Assembly: GCF_020268605.1 (NCBI RefSeq)
Contig: NZ_CP084222.1
Coordinates: 372,001 to 436,000 of the forward strand
Direction: 5' to 3'
Length of the DNA: 64,000 bases
DNA from: Arsenophonus apicola
GTDB lineage: Bacteria > Pseudomonadota > Gammaproteobacteria > Enterobacterales > Enterobacteriaceae
Shown here: positions 18,040 to 28,307 of the stretch, in pieces
Position numbering within the stretch: the first letter of the stretch is position 1
How the letters are laid out: each line of letters starts with the position of its first letter
Program-made: the position numbers and the translations under genes
Notes under the pieces: generated by a model
Told to the model about the DNA's origin: nothing
The model's database searches: none
What the model saw: the letters and a program-made list of their open reading frames with translations, nothing else

Positions 18040-18325
18040 TAAAACAGCTATTTTGATGTTTTTTTGAAGTCTCTAATTTCATAATCAACTTAAAAACAAG
18101 TCAGTTACACTATTTCGTGTTCGTTCTTGGTCTCTTGTAGTCTACACTTCATTTGGGACATAATCGGGAGCCTGTCAATTCGATCAGGATTTATACCCCA
18201 AAATGAAACTCAATGCTTGCCAGATAATTTTGCACGAAACGGGTAACAAACTGCTGGCTGAGCAGCCTTCGCGGGCAAATAAGTTTAATTGTCAACGGGT
18301 CAAACAAGTTCATTTGGACTTACTC

Positions 18326-19486
18326 CTATAGCTGATCTAAAAAAGCTCGTTGGCTTAGTGCGCTAAACATCCCGGTTATGCCTATAGCACTTTCGCCAAG
18401 TTTTTGCTTATATTTTTCTAACATATGCACAATGCCTAAGAACTTTTTTTGTTGTTCCATTGGAGGAACTATTACTCTAACCTGCTCAAGATTTTTCTGA
18501 CTAATTCCTTTGATAGTCGCACCAGTAACGAATTTTCGAATGAAGTGATCTTTAACTAACGGATCTGACAAATAATGGAATAAAAACCGCTTATCAATTT
18601 GGTTTTTATCTGGAGTTATACGAATCATCGAAGATTCAAAAATCAATGGTTCGTCCGACTGAGGGATCAAACTGGGTTTGGCAGCTCCTTCGTAATTTAG
18701 AGAGCGCCTAGATATCATTAGATCTTCATGAGTTAAAATATATTTCACTATATCAGCATCGCTAGCCTGAACTCTTTTTAGACTACCCCGTTGAATAATA
18801 TCGTAAAATGCATCAGTCATGTGAACCATTTCAATACCGTATTTAGAGTATTTATCCCTAGGAAAGTAAGCTCCATTTTGAAATTTCCCTACCACTAAAG
18901 AGACAAGAGGCTTCACATCCCATCCTTTCGGATTCGTAACCGGATCACCAAACATCGCCAAAAACGTAGCCCGCAAAAAATCATCAGCTAATTTTATGGC
19001 TTGCTTGCGTTTTTGGCGGATATTATCAGCTTTATCGAGAATATTGCTTATTTTTTTCTGTATATTTTTTTCGGGCAGAGGGATGGATAAGTTTAACAAA
19101 AAATTTTTACTAACATGAGGAATTGTTGCCCCTGTACAATGCTTTCTAATTTCTCGAAACTTAGATTTTAAAAAATATCCGACATAACGTGTTTCGATAT
19201 CATATTTAGGATTTATTCTCAGTCTTGCCAAAGTGCTTCCAATTTTACCTATCAACCCATAGCCAACAGTCCCAGCATTAGCTCCATCCCATGCGATAAT
19301 GAGATCATTAGCTGTAACTGTAATCCCATTTAGGTCATCGGTAAAAACTAAATTATTATTATTTCTCAAATCATCTATCTGGATATATCTATGGCTTGTA
19401 GATGAAGGAGACTGAGAAATAGTATATTTTTTCCCTTTTGAAACTGTAAGAAAACTTCCCAAGGGCATTATTTTTATTGAACTCAC
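18326..19486 (-). CDS. hsdS: Type I restriction-modification specificity subunit HsdS
   Basis: The 386-residue protein has the two-target-recognition-domain layout of HsdS. The first variable domain covers about residues 1-130. It is followed by the conserved helical spacer (NIRQKRKQAIKLADDFLRATFLAMFGDP, residues about 150-180), a second variable domain, and a C-terminal helix after ISQKNLEQVRVIVPP. The spacer determines the gap between half-sites. The start overlaps hsdM by 4 nt, so the two are translationally coupled. Since hsdM is also intact, a methyltransferase (M2S) could still form even though hsdR is broken. The target sequence cannot be read from the protein. Confidence 0.93.
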   Translation of the reverse strand: MSSIKIMPLGSFLTVSKGKKYTISQSPSSTSHRYIQIDDLRNNNNLVFTDDLNGITVTANDLIIAWDGANAGTVGYGLIGKIGSTLARLRINPKYDIETRYVGYFLKSKFREIRKHCTGATIPHVSKNFLLNLSIPLPEKNIQKKISNILDKADNIRQKRKQAIKLADDFLRATFLAMFGDPVTNPKGWDVKPLVSLVVGKFQNGAYFPRDKYSKYGIEMVHMTDAFYDIIQRGSLKRVQASDADIVKYILTHEDLMISRRSLNYEGAAKPSLIPQSDEPLIFESSMIRITPDKNQIDKRFLFHYLSDPLVKDHFIRKFVTGATIKGISQKNLEQVRVIVPPMEQQKKFLGIVHMLEKYKQKLGESAIGITGMFSALSQRAFLDQL

Positions 19487-21117
19487 AGCATCCCCTCCAG
19501 CTCATCCAAATCAGCCAGGATCTCTTTTTCCAACTCTTTTAACCGCTGTAGTATCACTTTTGGATCTTCATATTCCTCTGCTTGATACACGATTTCTTTA
19601 TAACGGTTAATTGATAGGTCATATTTCTGCGCGGCTAAGTCCTCTTTTGGCACCACAAACGCTGCTTGTGTGCGATCTTTAAAATCAATATCAGTATCAA
19701 TTCCTTCTGGGTACTGCTGTTTCAGTAACGAGGCAAATTTTTCGCCCATAAAGTTATCAACTGGCAGTCCGCGCAAAGTACGATAGTGTTTCCAACTGGC
19801 TAGCAGATGCGGCAGGTCGTTATCTTTTATCGGATTACGTTTGTCATCTAGGCTGTAGCCGTCATTTTGCAGGTCGTAGAACCAGACTTCATCCGTTTGC
19901 CCACCTTTGGTGAAGATGAGGATTGCTGTCGCTACGCCAGCGTAAGGTTTAAAGACGCCAGAGGGTAGGTTGATGACGGCTTCTAGCTGGTTATCCTCTA
20001 CCAGCGTTTTACGCAGTGACTGATGCGCCTTGCTGGAGCCAAACAGTACGCACTGCGGTACAATAGTCGCGCTGCGTCCGCCCACTTTCAGCATTTGTAG
20101 GATCCGCGCCAGAAACAGTAGCTCGGTTTTTTTGGTTTTCACCATTGCCGATAGGGTAGGATCAATATCCTCTTCATCCAGTGAACCAGTAAATGGTGGG
20201 TTCGCTAGGATCAGGTTAAAGGCGTTTTTACTGGATTGTGGGAAGTTGCTGCTGAAGCTCTGGCTCATGGTGTCCTGATAGTGGATGTCCGGCTCTTCCA
20301 CACCATGCATAATCAGGTTCATGGCGGCGATGCGCAGCATGGTGGTATCAAAATCGTAGCCGTGGAACATGTTGTTATCCACATGCTTACGCCACTGCGT
20401 TAGTAAATCGCCGGTAAATATTTTTTGCTCTTCCAGTTCGCCACGTTCATTGATGCCTTTTTCGGTATGGATCGATTCTAGTGAGCTGTATTTTTCCAGC
20501 AAATATTCATAGCTGGTTGCCAGAAAACCACCGGTACCACAGGCTGGATCACAAATTGTCTCACCACGCGCCGGGTTAGGCTCCATCATTTCGACTATGG
20601 TGCGGATAATATGGCGCGGCGTGCGGAACTGGCCATTGATCCCGGCAGTCGTAAGTTTGCTTAATAGGTATTCATAGAGATCGCCTTTGGTGTCGCCTCG
20701 ATCCAACGGTAGGTTTTTGATCACTTCAACAGCTTTCGTTAATAGCGATGATTTAATGATCTCCAGACGGGCATCTTTCATAAAGTTACCCAGCAGCGTT
20801 ACCTTCATACCGTCAGCTTGGCCAAGTTGGCGGAAATGCTGGAATACGCCGTCGCGTACCACTTCCATCATCTCATCTGAGCCAAGGTTACTGTAGTGGC
20901 TAAAACGAAATTCCTGTTGCAGTGGGGAAAAGCGTGGTTTGAAGTCTACCTCAGCAATTTTTTTGCGTTTTTCGTCTCTTTGCTCTTGCGTATCTGGCAT
21001 GCGGGAATACATTAAATAGGTGATCTGTTCGATAACGGTCAGCGGGTTGGTTATACCACCTACCCAAAAATCTTCCCATAGCCCGTCAATTTTACTTTTT
21101 AAGTCACCAGTAATCAT
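19483..21117 (-). CDS. hsdM: Type I DNA adenine methyltransferase HsdM
   Basis: The 544-residue protein shows an HsdM N-terminal helical domain, then the N6-adenine methyltransferase core. The SAM-binding motif I DPACGTGGF is at residues 190-198 and the catalytic NPPF motif at 306-309. The C-terminal region is helical and ends in a coiled segment (LKELEKEILADLDELEG) that would contact HsdS. It transfers methyl groups from S-adenosylmethionine to adenine in the HsdS-defined site. A terminator-like hairpin separates it from hsdR, so it probably has its own promoter in the 116-nt gap. Intact. Confidence 0.95.
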   Translation of the reverse strand: MITGDLKSKIDGLWEDFWVGGITNPLTVIEQITYLMYSRMPDTQEQRDEKRKKIAEVDFKPRFSPLQQEFRFSHYSNLGSDEMMEVVRDGVFQHFRQLGQADGMKVTLLGNFMKDARLEIIKSSLLTKAVEVIKNLPLDRGDTKGDLYEYLLSKLTTAGINGQFRTPRHIIRTIVEMMEPNPARGETICDPACGTGGFLATSYEYLLEKYSSLESIHTEKGINERGELEEQKIFTGDLLTQWRKHVDNNMFHGYDFDTTMLRIAAMNLIMHGVEEPDIHYQDTMSQSFSSNFPQSSKNAFNLILANPPFTGSLDEEDIDPTLSAMVKTKKTELLFLARILQMLKVGGRSATIVPQCVLFGSSKAHQSLRKTLVEDNQLEAVINLPSGVFKPYAGVATAILIFTKGGQTDEVWFYDLQNDGYSLDDKRNPIKDNDLPHLLASWKHYRTLRGLPVDNFMGEKFASLLKQQYPEGIDTDIDFKDRTQAAFVVPKEDLAAQKYDLSINRYKEIVYQAEEYEDPKVILQRLKELEKEILADLDELEGML

Positions 21118-21145
21118 TTATTAATATCAATCCTGTTATAAATAC

Positions 21146-21164
21146 AAAAACCCCGTTGCCGGGG
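21146..21164 (-). terminator. Rho-independent terminator after hsdR
   Basis: On the minus strand a CCCCG/CGGGG stem of 5 bp with a 4-nt loop (21151-21164) is followed directly by five T residues (21150-21146). It lies between the hsdR end and the hsdM start, so it would end hsdR transcription. Confidence 0.7.
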
Positions 21165-21233
21165 CTTGCCATGAACGCATTATAGCGTCGTTGCGTCGGT
21201 CACAACAGACAGTTCTTCGATTATCTTTTGTAG

Positions 21234-24200
21234 TCAAGTGATCTGTGACGAGTCCGGAAATACGCCTGTAACGCCTTCGTTGTGAATATGGGTAAAGGGT
21301 TGCTCAAAAAGCTGTCTCATCTCGATTGTACCGTAATCACGAATATGATTTTTTAGCAGAGACAAGAAGCGTAGCTGTTGGCTGGTCAAATTGCTATCAG
21401 CAGCAAATTGCGCAAAACGGCCCTCTACCGCCTCATTTTCCATGCCGATAATGGTTCGTAGTAGTTTATCCAGACTGGCGGTTGTCTGTGGGTAGAACGC
21501 TTTCAGTGCCCGGATATCGATATTGGGGTTCTGAATTAGCACCAGTTTTGCCAGTTCATCCAGCTCGATTGGCGTTACTGGTTCGCCGTTGCGAATTTTT
21601 TTCAACACTGAATTTTGCTCGAACAATGGCTCGAGCGCGCCCTGAACCTGCTGGCGATAAAGCTTAAAATCAATCGAACGAATATTGGTTTTGCGGGTTT
21701 CGGTCTGGATCAGGTTGGCATTTTCCGTAATATCTACCTGTATTGCAGGGAATTTTGCTATCTCATCTCTCTCCATCAAATGCATAATGCCGCGCAGATG
21801 AATGCGGATATCTTCTAGCTCTTCTAGGCTGGCTTTCTTCCACCAGTCCAAATCACGGAGTTGATTAATGCGTTGTCCCTGCTGCTGTACTTGAGCCAGG
21901 TGTGGCGGTAACCGTTCCACTTTTTCTACGATTGCAGGCCAAAGCATATCTAACTCTTCCGCATTGGTATAACGGGCGGTTTGTGCCGTCAGAATGTCTA
22001 TATCAAAATGCATAGCTTCGCTTTGGCCGCGGACATCCACCCATTGCATCAAAGGTGCTAGAACAGAAAGCAGATCCTGCTGCGTTTTTGGCGAAAGCTG
22101 ACGCAGGACTTTTTCATCGCTGTACTGCGCTTTCTGTTGCCATTTTTCATGGACTGCTATCGACTTTTCATCTAGGGCATTGATCTGTTGACGAAGTTAA
22201 TGGGCAACCAAATCTACCGCTTGTTTGTCGAACTTACGCTGGGCTGCAGCGCCCAAGGTTACCCATGCTTCGAAGCGTTTTTGTGCTAAGGATTTTGTCG
22301 GTTTGACTTCGGCCTCTTCGCTGTGCAGTTCGTGATAGTCGAAGTTGCCCCAGTGATCGAAGATGCGAAATTTTTGTTTATCCAGTGACTTGCCGTTGCC
22401 GTCATTGCCGTACAGTCCTGGACAAAGGCGCGTACCGCGACCAATCATCTGCCAGAACTTCACTTTTGATTTAACCGGTTTGGCAAAGACTAGATTTACA
22501 ATTTCCGGGACATCAATACCGGTATCGAGCATATCAACAGAAATGGCGATGGTAAGCTCTTTATTGGTACTTTCATCGAGCCCTTTAAAATCATCGATCA
22601 GTTGCTCGGCACGGGATCGTAGTTATCAATCACCTGGCAGAAACGTCCGGCGAACTGTGGGTACATTTCATCAAATAATTCATTGAGTAGTAGCGCATGC
22701 TTATGGTTGCGCGCAAAAATAATGGTTTTACCAGGTAATTGGTTGTCCAGATCTTTGAGTCCATTTTCCATCAGGTTGCGCAGAATATAGCGGTTGGTAT
22801 CTTTGTTGTAGATTGCCTCATCTAGCGATTTTCCTTCAAACTCCAGCGTGTTGGGATCAATTCCTTGTTCTTCCAGTTCGCGGATCTGCTGGTCGCTCAA
22901 TTTTTCCCGTTTGATGCCTTCGCGCAGAAATTCTGTCGTGTGCGTGACAACTTCATAAGGCGCCAAGTTGTTATCAGCGATGGCATCTTCTAGGCTGTAG
23001 TTCGCAGTAGGAATACGCCCTTCACAGCCGAACAGACCGAAAGTCGTTTTACTTACCATATCGATCGGCGTTGCCGTCAGCCCAATTTGGAGCGCATCGA
23101 AGTATTTAAACAGATCACCATAGACATTATAGATAGAACGGTGGGATTCATCGGCAATGATGAGATCGAAATAGCCCACATCGAAATGGTCCATAATTTT
23201 CATCATGCCGGGATAGGTAGCGATGTAGATCCTGGCATTCTGCCGGTCAGATTTCTTCGATTTACCAACTACATACAACGGCTCATTAGTAAACTGATTG
23301 AAGGCATTTGCCGCCTGTTTACGTAACTCTTTACGGTCGCAAAGAAATAGAACACGTTTTACCCAGCGAGCATCAATCATTAGCTTGCTGAGCGCAATTG
23401 CTACACGAGTTTTACCTGTGCCGGTGGCCTGAACGATCAACGACTGGTGATATTTATTGGTGAAACGTTCGCTGACGCGAGCGATGGTTTCCAACTGATA
23501 CAAACGTCCTGCTACCGCTTTACCTTCGTTATCTTTAACGTGTGACAGACTGTTTAACGGTAATCGTGTTTCGCGCTGCTGGATAAGATATTGCAGACTC
23601 TCCTTACTATAGAAGCCAAATACTCGGCGCGGTGGATAACCCTGAGTTTTATGGTCGTCCCATAGCCAGATATCGTAACCATTGGTGTAGAAGATAACTG
23701 GGCGCTGGCCATATTCTTTCTCCAGCCAGTCGGCGTATAGTTTAGCCTGAATTCGCCCCTGTGCGGCATTTACATTAGTTTTTTTAGCTTCGACTACCGC
23801 CAATGGTTTATGTGCCTCATCCCACAATACATAATCTGCATAGCCATCACCGGTTGATGTCGGTTGCTCTTTGACAGGATGTTCTTGGGTTACCTGATCA
23901 GTATTCTTGAGTTCTTCCCCTACATCCCAATTGGCTGCCAGCAGGCGAGAATCGATCAGTCGGCGGCGTGTTTCGGCCTCATCTATAGAGAGAATATCGG
24001 CAACATGCTGGTTGCGATTTTTGGCTTCATTCAGACGTTGGGTGAGAAGCTCAGCCTTTTCCTGCTCTTGCTGTAGGGCGCGTTGCAATGCCAACTCACG
24101 CTCACGACTTTCATTCTGCGCTTTGATAGCTTGTTCCAGTCGTTTTTCATCAGCACGCGTAGGTGATTGAGTTAACGGAGGAAGAGTAAATTTAGGGCTG

Positions 24201-24592
24201 TCATCAACATTGCCGTTGGCATAGCGGACATAGAGCCAAATGCCTAACAGATATGCTTCTTTGAGTAGCCAGTAAGTATCTTTGGCTTTAATGCGTCCGC
24301 CGTGTGCAGCACGGTTACCATGGATACGCAGAGCATCCATTTTCATGATGATGGCTTCTGGCATCATGCTGGTAAATATATTGGCGTTCATTAGGTCGTA
24401 CAAATTTGCCTTAAAACCTTCAGGCAAACGCTCCTGGCGATACAACCAACGCACCATCAATTCTGTGTAATTACGTAGCTTCACAAGACAGCTTTCAGGA
24501 TCGGAGTGAACATATTGTTCGGCGGTAAATCCGAGCTCGGCCAGTTCTGGCCACTGGCTACGCAACATTTCAAAATTGCGAGACTGCTCCAC
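21234..24592 (-). pseudogene. hsdR: Type I restriction endonuclease subunit HsdR, frameshifted and with a nonsense codon
   Basis: Three collinear pieces rebuild one protein of about 1,120 residues, near the usual HsdR length. The piece from 24592 has the DUF4145-like N-terminus, the nuclease region (VLWDEAHKPLAVVEAKK near residue 260), Walker A TGTGKT and the DESH helicase motif. At about 22613-22615 a C-run is one base short of the frame needed (CCC instead of CCCC before CGT GCC GAG), shifting into a stop. The continuation MLDTGIDVPEIVNL begins in the other frame. A second lesion is an in-frame TAA at 22199-22197, where CAA (Gln) would restore reading into LRQQINALDEKS and the C-terminal helical part. 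Both lesions would prevent cleavage; the truncated first piece retains the nuclease and part of the motor. Confidence 0.9.
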
Positions 24593-24689
24593 TAATTATT
24601 GCCTTATGTCGAGGATATAACAGGATTTCTGGAAAGAATATCACATTCAATCGGCTAGTTAAGGAAGTATATAACACATCTTCCTAATC

Positions 24690-24959
24690 ATGGAAGAAGG
24701 TAGGGTACTTTTTATTATCACTGGTGGTTTCACTAAGGCTGAAATGAAAGAGGTTGGTCCTGACAGAGTCTCTCCGATTGATTTGATTAATGGTGACCAG
24801 CTAGTTGATCAACATACAGAGCTATCTCTAGAGGGTAACACCGGTGCAGGTAGAGCGGTTACAATATCAGCAGATTGGTTTATATATATCGATATAATTG
24901 CATCATGCCGCCTTAGCAACCAAAAATTAAAACCTAACCCACTAAACCCTCCGCCCTGA
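24690..24959 (+). pseudogene. C-terminal remnant of an Mrr-like restriction endonuclease
   Basis: An 89-codon frame begins with RVLFIITGGFTKAEMKE and continues DRVSPIDLINGDQLVD. This is the pattern of the last part of the Mrr catalytic domain (x-FITTGxFT..., then PIDLIDGDxLxxL). The catalytic Asp and QxK motifs, which should lie upstream, are missing, and nothing recognisable precedes it before hsdR at 24592. The tail past residue 50 is unlike the family. It therefore looks like a fragment left from a deleted gene. It is on the opposite strand from hsdR and the intact mrr gene at 29150-30073. Confidence 0.65.
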
Positions 24960-25504
24960 TCAAAAAGAGATCAAATCATTAAATTGGATTGAGTATTGCA
25001 ATTTTTTAGCCATCAAAAAGCTAATTTTTATTTAATTATGCGAGATAAAAAATCAATATATTAAAGCAGGTATTTTGTATCAAGTTATGTAGTAGTGTTA
25101 ATTAACCAGCAAATTGTTAGATAGTTAGTGTTATATATACCGTAAAGATGAATATCCAGAAATTTGCTTTTACTATGGTTATTAAAAATATAGAGTTATT
25201 AATAAGTTTTTTTAAATTAAAATAAATAAATTATATTTAATTTGATTAGAGAAAATAAATAATAGATATAAGTTATAATAAAGATTAATTATTAATATTT
25301 ATTATTTTTATTTTTATGCAAACCAATTTAATAGGTGGGATATTTTTTATAATATAAATAGATAATTTAAATAGCCAAAAGCAATAATATGCATTTTAGC
25401 TATTAATTTATAGAAAATTATATTAATTTTATTATGTTTTTATGCTCTACATATACTACAGTGTAAAAATATGAAAGCGATAAAAAGAGAACTCTTTTAG
25501 ATGA
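24960..25504. other. Gene-free AT-rich stretch
   Basis: No convincing coding region is seen in these 545 bases, which are very AT-rich with many short runs of A and T. They lie between the Mrr-like remnant and the 3' end of the nitrilase-family gene. I see no clear terminator or repeat. Confidence 0.6.
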
Positions 25505-26308
25505 TTATAAATAAGGTGTATAGTTTGATTTTTTATCCGTTAAATATTTTAATGTTTTTCTTATCTGTTTTTGCATAGTTAAATCTATTTCATAACAGAG
25601 AGTATCTTCTGCTTTTTCCGAAACGTTAGCAATAACTCTTCCTCTTGGATCAATAATTCGACTACCACCAAACAGATTTATATTACCTTCATTTCCCCAG
25701 CGATTGACTGCTACTAAATGGGTTGTGTTTTCTAACGCGCGAGAAGCGGTGTTTATATACCAAATATCTTTGTCTTTTTCTGACCAAGCGGATGGCATGA
25801 ATAAAATATCAGCCTTTTTAGTTGCCAGAGTTCTGGCAACTTCAGGAAATCCAGCATCGTAACAAATCATGATTCCAATACGACAGATACCAATATCAAA
25901 AACCGGCAAGTTATCACCGGGCGTAAACCATAGTTTTTCATAATGGAATAGATGCATTTTTCGATATACAGCCAACCAGTTTTCTCTATTGGGTATCCAA
26001 ATACCGGCAGAATTATAAATTTCACCGGTTGTATCATCGCGTTCTATAAAACCACAAATTATGACTAAATTAAGTTTGCTGGATAATTGGCTAAATAGCT
26101 TATCTGTCTGTTCATTTTTGGTTTCACTAAGTGAATAATATTGTTCTCCTAGTAATGATGGTGAATATCCAGTAGTCGCTAATTCAGGAAAACAAATAAT
26201 TTGCGCATTGTTTTCCTTAGCCTTATAGCAATAATACTCTAATCTTTGTAAATTTTTATCCTTGTCACCTAAAATTGCGTCCGTCTGAGCTATTGTAACT
26301 TTGATCAT
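25505..26308 (-). CDS. Carbon-nitrogen hydrolase (nitrilase superfamily), probable amidase or N-carbamoyl hydrolase
   Basis: The 267-residue protein has the complete catalytic set of the nitrilase superfamily: Glu42 in FPELATTGY, Lys117 in RKMHLF and Cys149 in ICYDAGFPE. The second Glu typical of the fold is also compatible. These enzymes hydrolyse C-N bonds in amides, N-carbamoyl compounds or nitriles in the cytoplasm. The upstream NCS1 permease, which it overlaps by 44 nt, suggests the substrate is an imported nucleobase- or hydantoin-like nitrogen compound or its ureido breakdown product. Substrate is not determinable from sequence alone. A GAGA ribosome site lies 10 nt before the ATG. Confidence 0.85.
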   Translation of the reverse strand: MIKVTIAQTDAILGDKDKNLQRLEYYCYKAKENNAQIICFPELATTGYSPSLLGEQYYSLSETKNEQTDKLFSQLSSKLNLVIICGFIERDDTTGEIYNSAGIWIPNRENWLAVYRKMHLFHYEKLWFTPGDNLPVFDIGICRIGIMICYDAGFPEVARTLATKKADILFMPSAWSEKDKDIWYINTASRALENTTHLVAVNRWGNEGNINLFGGSRIIDPRGRVIANVSEKAEDTLCYEIDLTMQKQIRKTLKYLTDKKSNYTPYL

Positions 26309-27605
26309 TTTTTATCTCTTTGGGTATTTTATTGAAAAAATTCTTTAAAATAGATAAGCAGAAATATATCACAGCAGAGATAAATATCGAGTTAACTGAT
26401 GGAATACCCATAGTTATGGTCATCCCAGCGATAGAGCCTAGAGCCCAGGCAATAATGGAAGCATAATTTATCAATGGTGTAGCAGCAGTATTTGGTAGCT
26501 TGCCTTCTTTACGGGTTGAATCAAGCAAATCTCTATTAGTGCGCAGGATATAGTAGTCAGTTAGCATTATCCCCGCTATCGGTGGGAAAATAACGCCAGC
26601 TATTATCAAAAATTCAACAAAATTGTCTAAAATACCGATAACGGTAAAGAAAGTTCCAATAGCACCAGCGATTAGCGTCAATAAAACATAATTGGTTTTC
26701 TTGCCAGTTAGACACTCAATAACATTGCTCATGCTAAGAGAGACACTATAAAGATTAATATCATTTATTTTAACCACTGCCAAAATGGTACAAATTACAC
26801 CGATCCAGCCTGCATTTTGAATAAGGATGTTCACTACATCACTTGTACCCATCGCTTTAGCGATCAATATAGAAACACCATTGACAATAAATTCCCCAAC
26901 AATGATGGAAATTGTTAACATCCAAAAAACATCTTTTGAATTCTGACAATATCGGCTGATGTCAGGGGTTACTAGTATTGCGACAATACATCCACCGGCG
27001 ACCATGGTTGCCCCAGCGCTTAAGGTCATCGTGTCCTTTTCTGCTGGAATAATATTGATTAATTCTTTAATGTCGATTGTCGTTAATGTATTAAATGTCA
27101 CCCAAATCATAACAACAAAAAATAAAGGTACCGCTATTTTGGCGGTTAGACTTAATCCTTTGAATCCGCAAGCAACTAGTACGGTAATAAATATGCCTGA
27201 AATTGTGGCACACCAGCCGAAATCAAGCTTGCCGTTTAATACATATTCTAAGGCTTTGGCACAAACACCATTTTGTACACCGAACCAGCCGAGCGAACTT
27301 ATTGCGATAGCAAAGCCAATCATAGTTGAGCCTATTCGGCCAAAGCCGCACCATCTTGACAGCACACTGGTAGGTAATCCTTCCCGGCATCCTATAAGAC
27401 CCAATCCTAGACCTATAAATTCAAGAATTAAGCTACCCAGTAGCGTTGCTAACATTGCCTGCCAAAATGTCATTGCGTGGCCTAATGTTGCACCCAGGAT
27501 AAACTGCGATAATGAGGTATTGGCACCGATACGAATTAAAACAACAGAAAATAAATCAGAGCGTGCTGAAGGTGGAATCCTTTCAAGGGAGTGTTCTTTA
27601 TCCAT
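26265..27605 (-). CDS. NCS1-family nucleobase/nitrogen-compound permease (CodB-like)
   Basis: The 446-residue integral membrane protein has about 12 hydrophobic segments. NCS1/CodB features include a soluble N-terminus, an early LGATLGHAMTFWQAML segment and SSLGWFGVQNGVCA near residue 105. A CIVAILVTPDISRYC stretch near residue 205 and GIMLTDYYILR near residue 345 are also typical. Family members import cytosine, hydantoins, allantoin, uracil or thiamine with Na+ or H+. It follows the LuxR-type regulator by 21 nt and overlaps the nitrilase gene, so the three form an operon. Actual substrate is unknown; allantoin/hydantoin-like or cytosine are possible. Confidence 0.85.
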   Translation of the reverse strand: MDKEHSLERIPPSARSDLFSVVLIRIGANTSLSQFILGATLGHAMTFWQAMLATLLGSLILEFIGLGLGLIGCREGLPTSVLSRWCGFGRIGSTMIGFAIAISSLGWFGVQNGVCAKALEYVLNGKLDFGWCATISGIFITVLVACGFKGLSLTAKIAVPLFFVVMIWVTFNTLTTIDIKELINIIPAEKDTMTLSAGATMVAGGCIVAILVTPDISRYCQNSKDVFWMLTISIIVGEFIVNGVSILIAKAMGTSDVVNILIQNAGWIGVICTILAVVKINDINLYSVSLSMSNVIECLTGKKTNYVLLTLIAGAIGTFFTVIGILDNFVEFLIIAGVIFPPIAGIMLTDYYILRTNRDLLDSTRKEGKLPNTAATPLINYASIIAWALGSIAGMTITMGIPSVNSIFISAVIYFCLSILKNFFNKIPKEIKNDQSYNSSDGRNFR

Positions 27606-27626
27606 GTCTATATTTCTCTATATTAT

Positions 27627-28307
27627 TTAGTCAAATAAATAGCTGCGCGGTCTGAGGAATCGCATCGGTACTTTATTATGAATATTTTTATTAATACAAT
27701 ATTCTATAAGTTGCTCCCGAAAGCTAATCCCCAATTTTTGGTAGATAGATTGTAATTTATTGCTAATGGTATGATGACTAACACAAAGCATTTTAGAAAT
27801 TTCTTTTGGGTTAAACGAATGGGCAACCAGAAACATAACTTCTAATTCTTTTTTGGTAAATTTAGTTTCAATAAGACTATCTGTTGTGCCATGAATTTTA
27901 CCAAAATTTTTAAATTTCCTAAAAGGTAATAATTCCATCTTTCTTGAATGAAACATAACGCCAACACATTTTCCGTCGATAATAAACGGAAATTTTTCAC
28001 AAACGTAAGGTTGTAATAATGAATCTTCGCCATAAGGATAAATATCAATCGAAATGATATTTCTTTTCTGTTTTAGTGTCTCAAAATCATGGGTTTGAAA
28101 GTATTCTGAGAATTCAGCAATGGGATGGGGTATTTCGCCATCACTTTTGCCGTATAATTTAAAATTAGTAGGTAAATTAAATAACCTGTAGTTTTGAGGA
28201 TTACTATAAAAATGAATAGATTTGTCGCCGTCAAAAATTTTTATTCCCCACGGATCGCTATTGTTTTCAAACATAGCAATCAGCTGAGGTGATATTTTCA
28301 CATCCAT
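27627..28307 (-). CDS. LuxR-type helix-turn-helix transcriptional regulator
   Basis: The start is set at the ATG at 28307, preceded by GGAGGAAATA, a strong ribosome site, giving 226 residues. The C-terminal LuxR/FixJ-type HTH spans about residues 150-195, with FTKKELEVMFLVAHSFNPKE and VSHHTISNKLQSIYQKLG. The N-terminal 130 residues look like a PAS-type sensing domain, with a KIFDGDKSIHFYSNPQNYRLF start. It is not a response regulator (no receiver domain). It is the first gene of the regulator-permease-amidase operon and probably controls it in response to a small molecule. No specific family name is recognised. Confidence 0.8.
   Translation of the reverse strand: MDVKISPQLIAMFENNSDPWGIKIFDGDKSIHFYSNPQNYRLFNLPTNFKLYGKSDGEIPHPIAEFSEYFQTHDFETLKQKRNIISIDIYPYGEDSLLQPYVCEKFPFIIDGKCVGVMFHSRKMELLPFRKFKNFGKIHGTTDSLIETKFTKKELEVMFLVAHSFNPKEISKMLCVSHHTISNKLQSIYQKLGISFREQLIEYCINKNIHNKVPMRFLRPRSYLFD

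Noticed and set aside
18203..18331. A 42-codon plus-strand frame between tRNA-Leu and hsdS (MKLNACQIILHETGNKLLAE start)
   Set aside because: No ribosome site and no recognised family; may be a remnant of an integrase or transposase but I could not support it.
24960..25504. Phage or CRISPR-like array in the AT-rich gap
   Set aside because: I see no regularly spaced repeats; only A/T runs.
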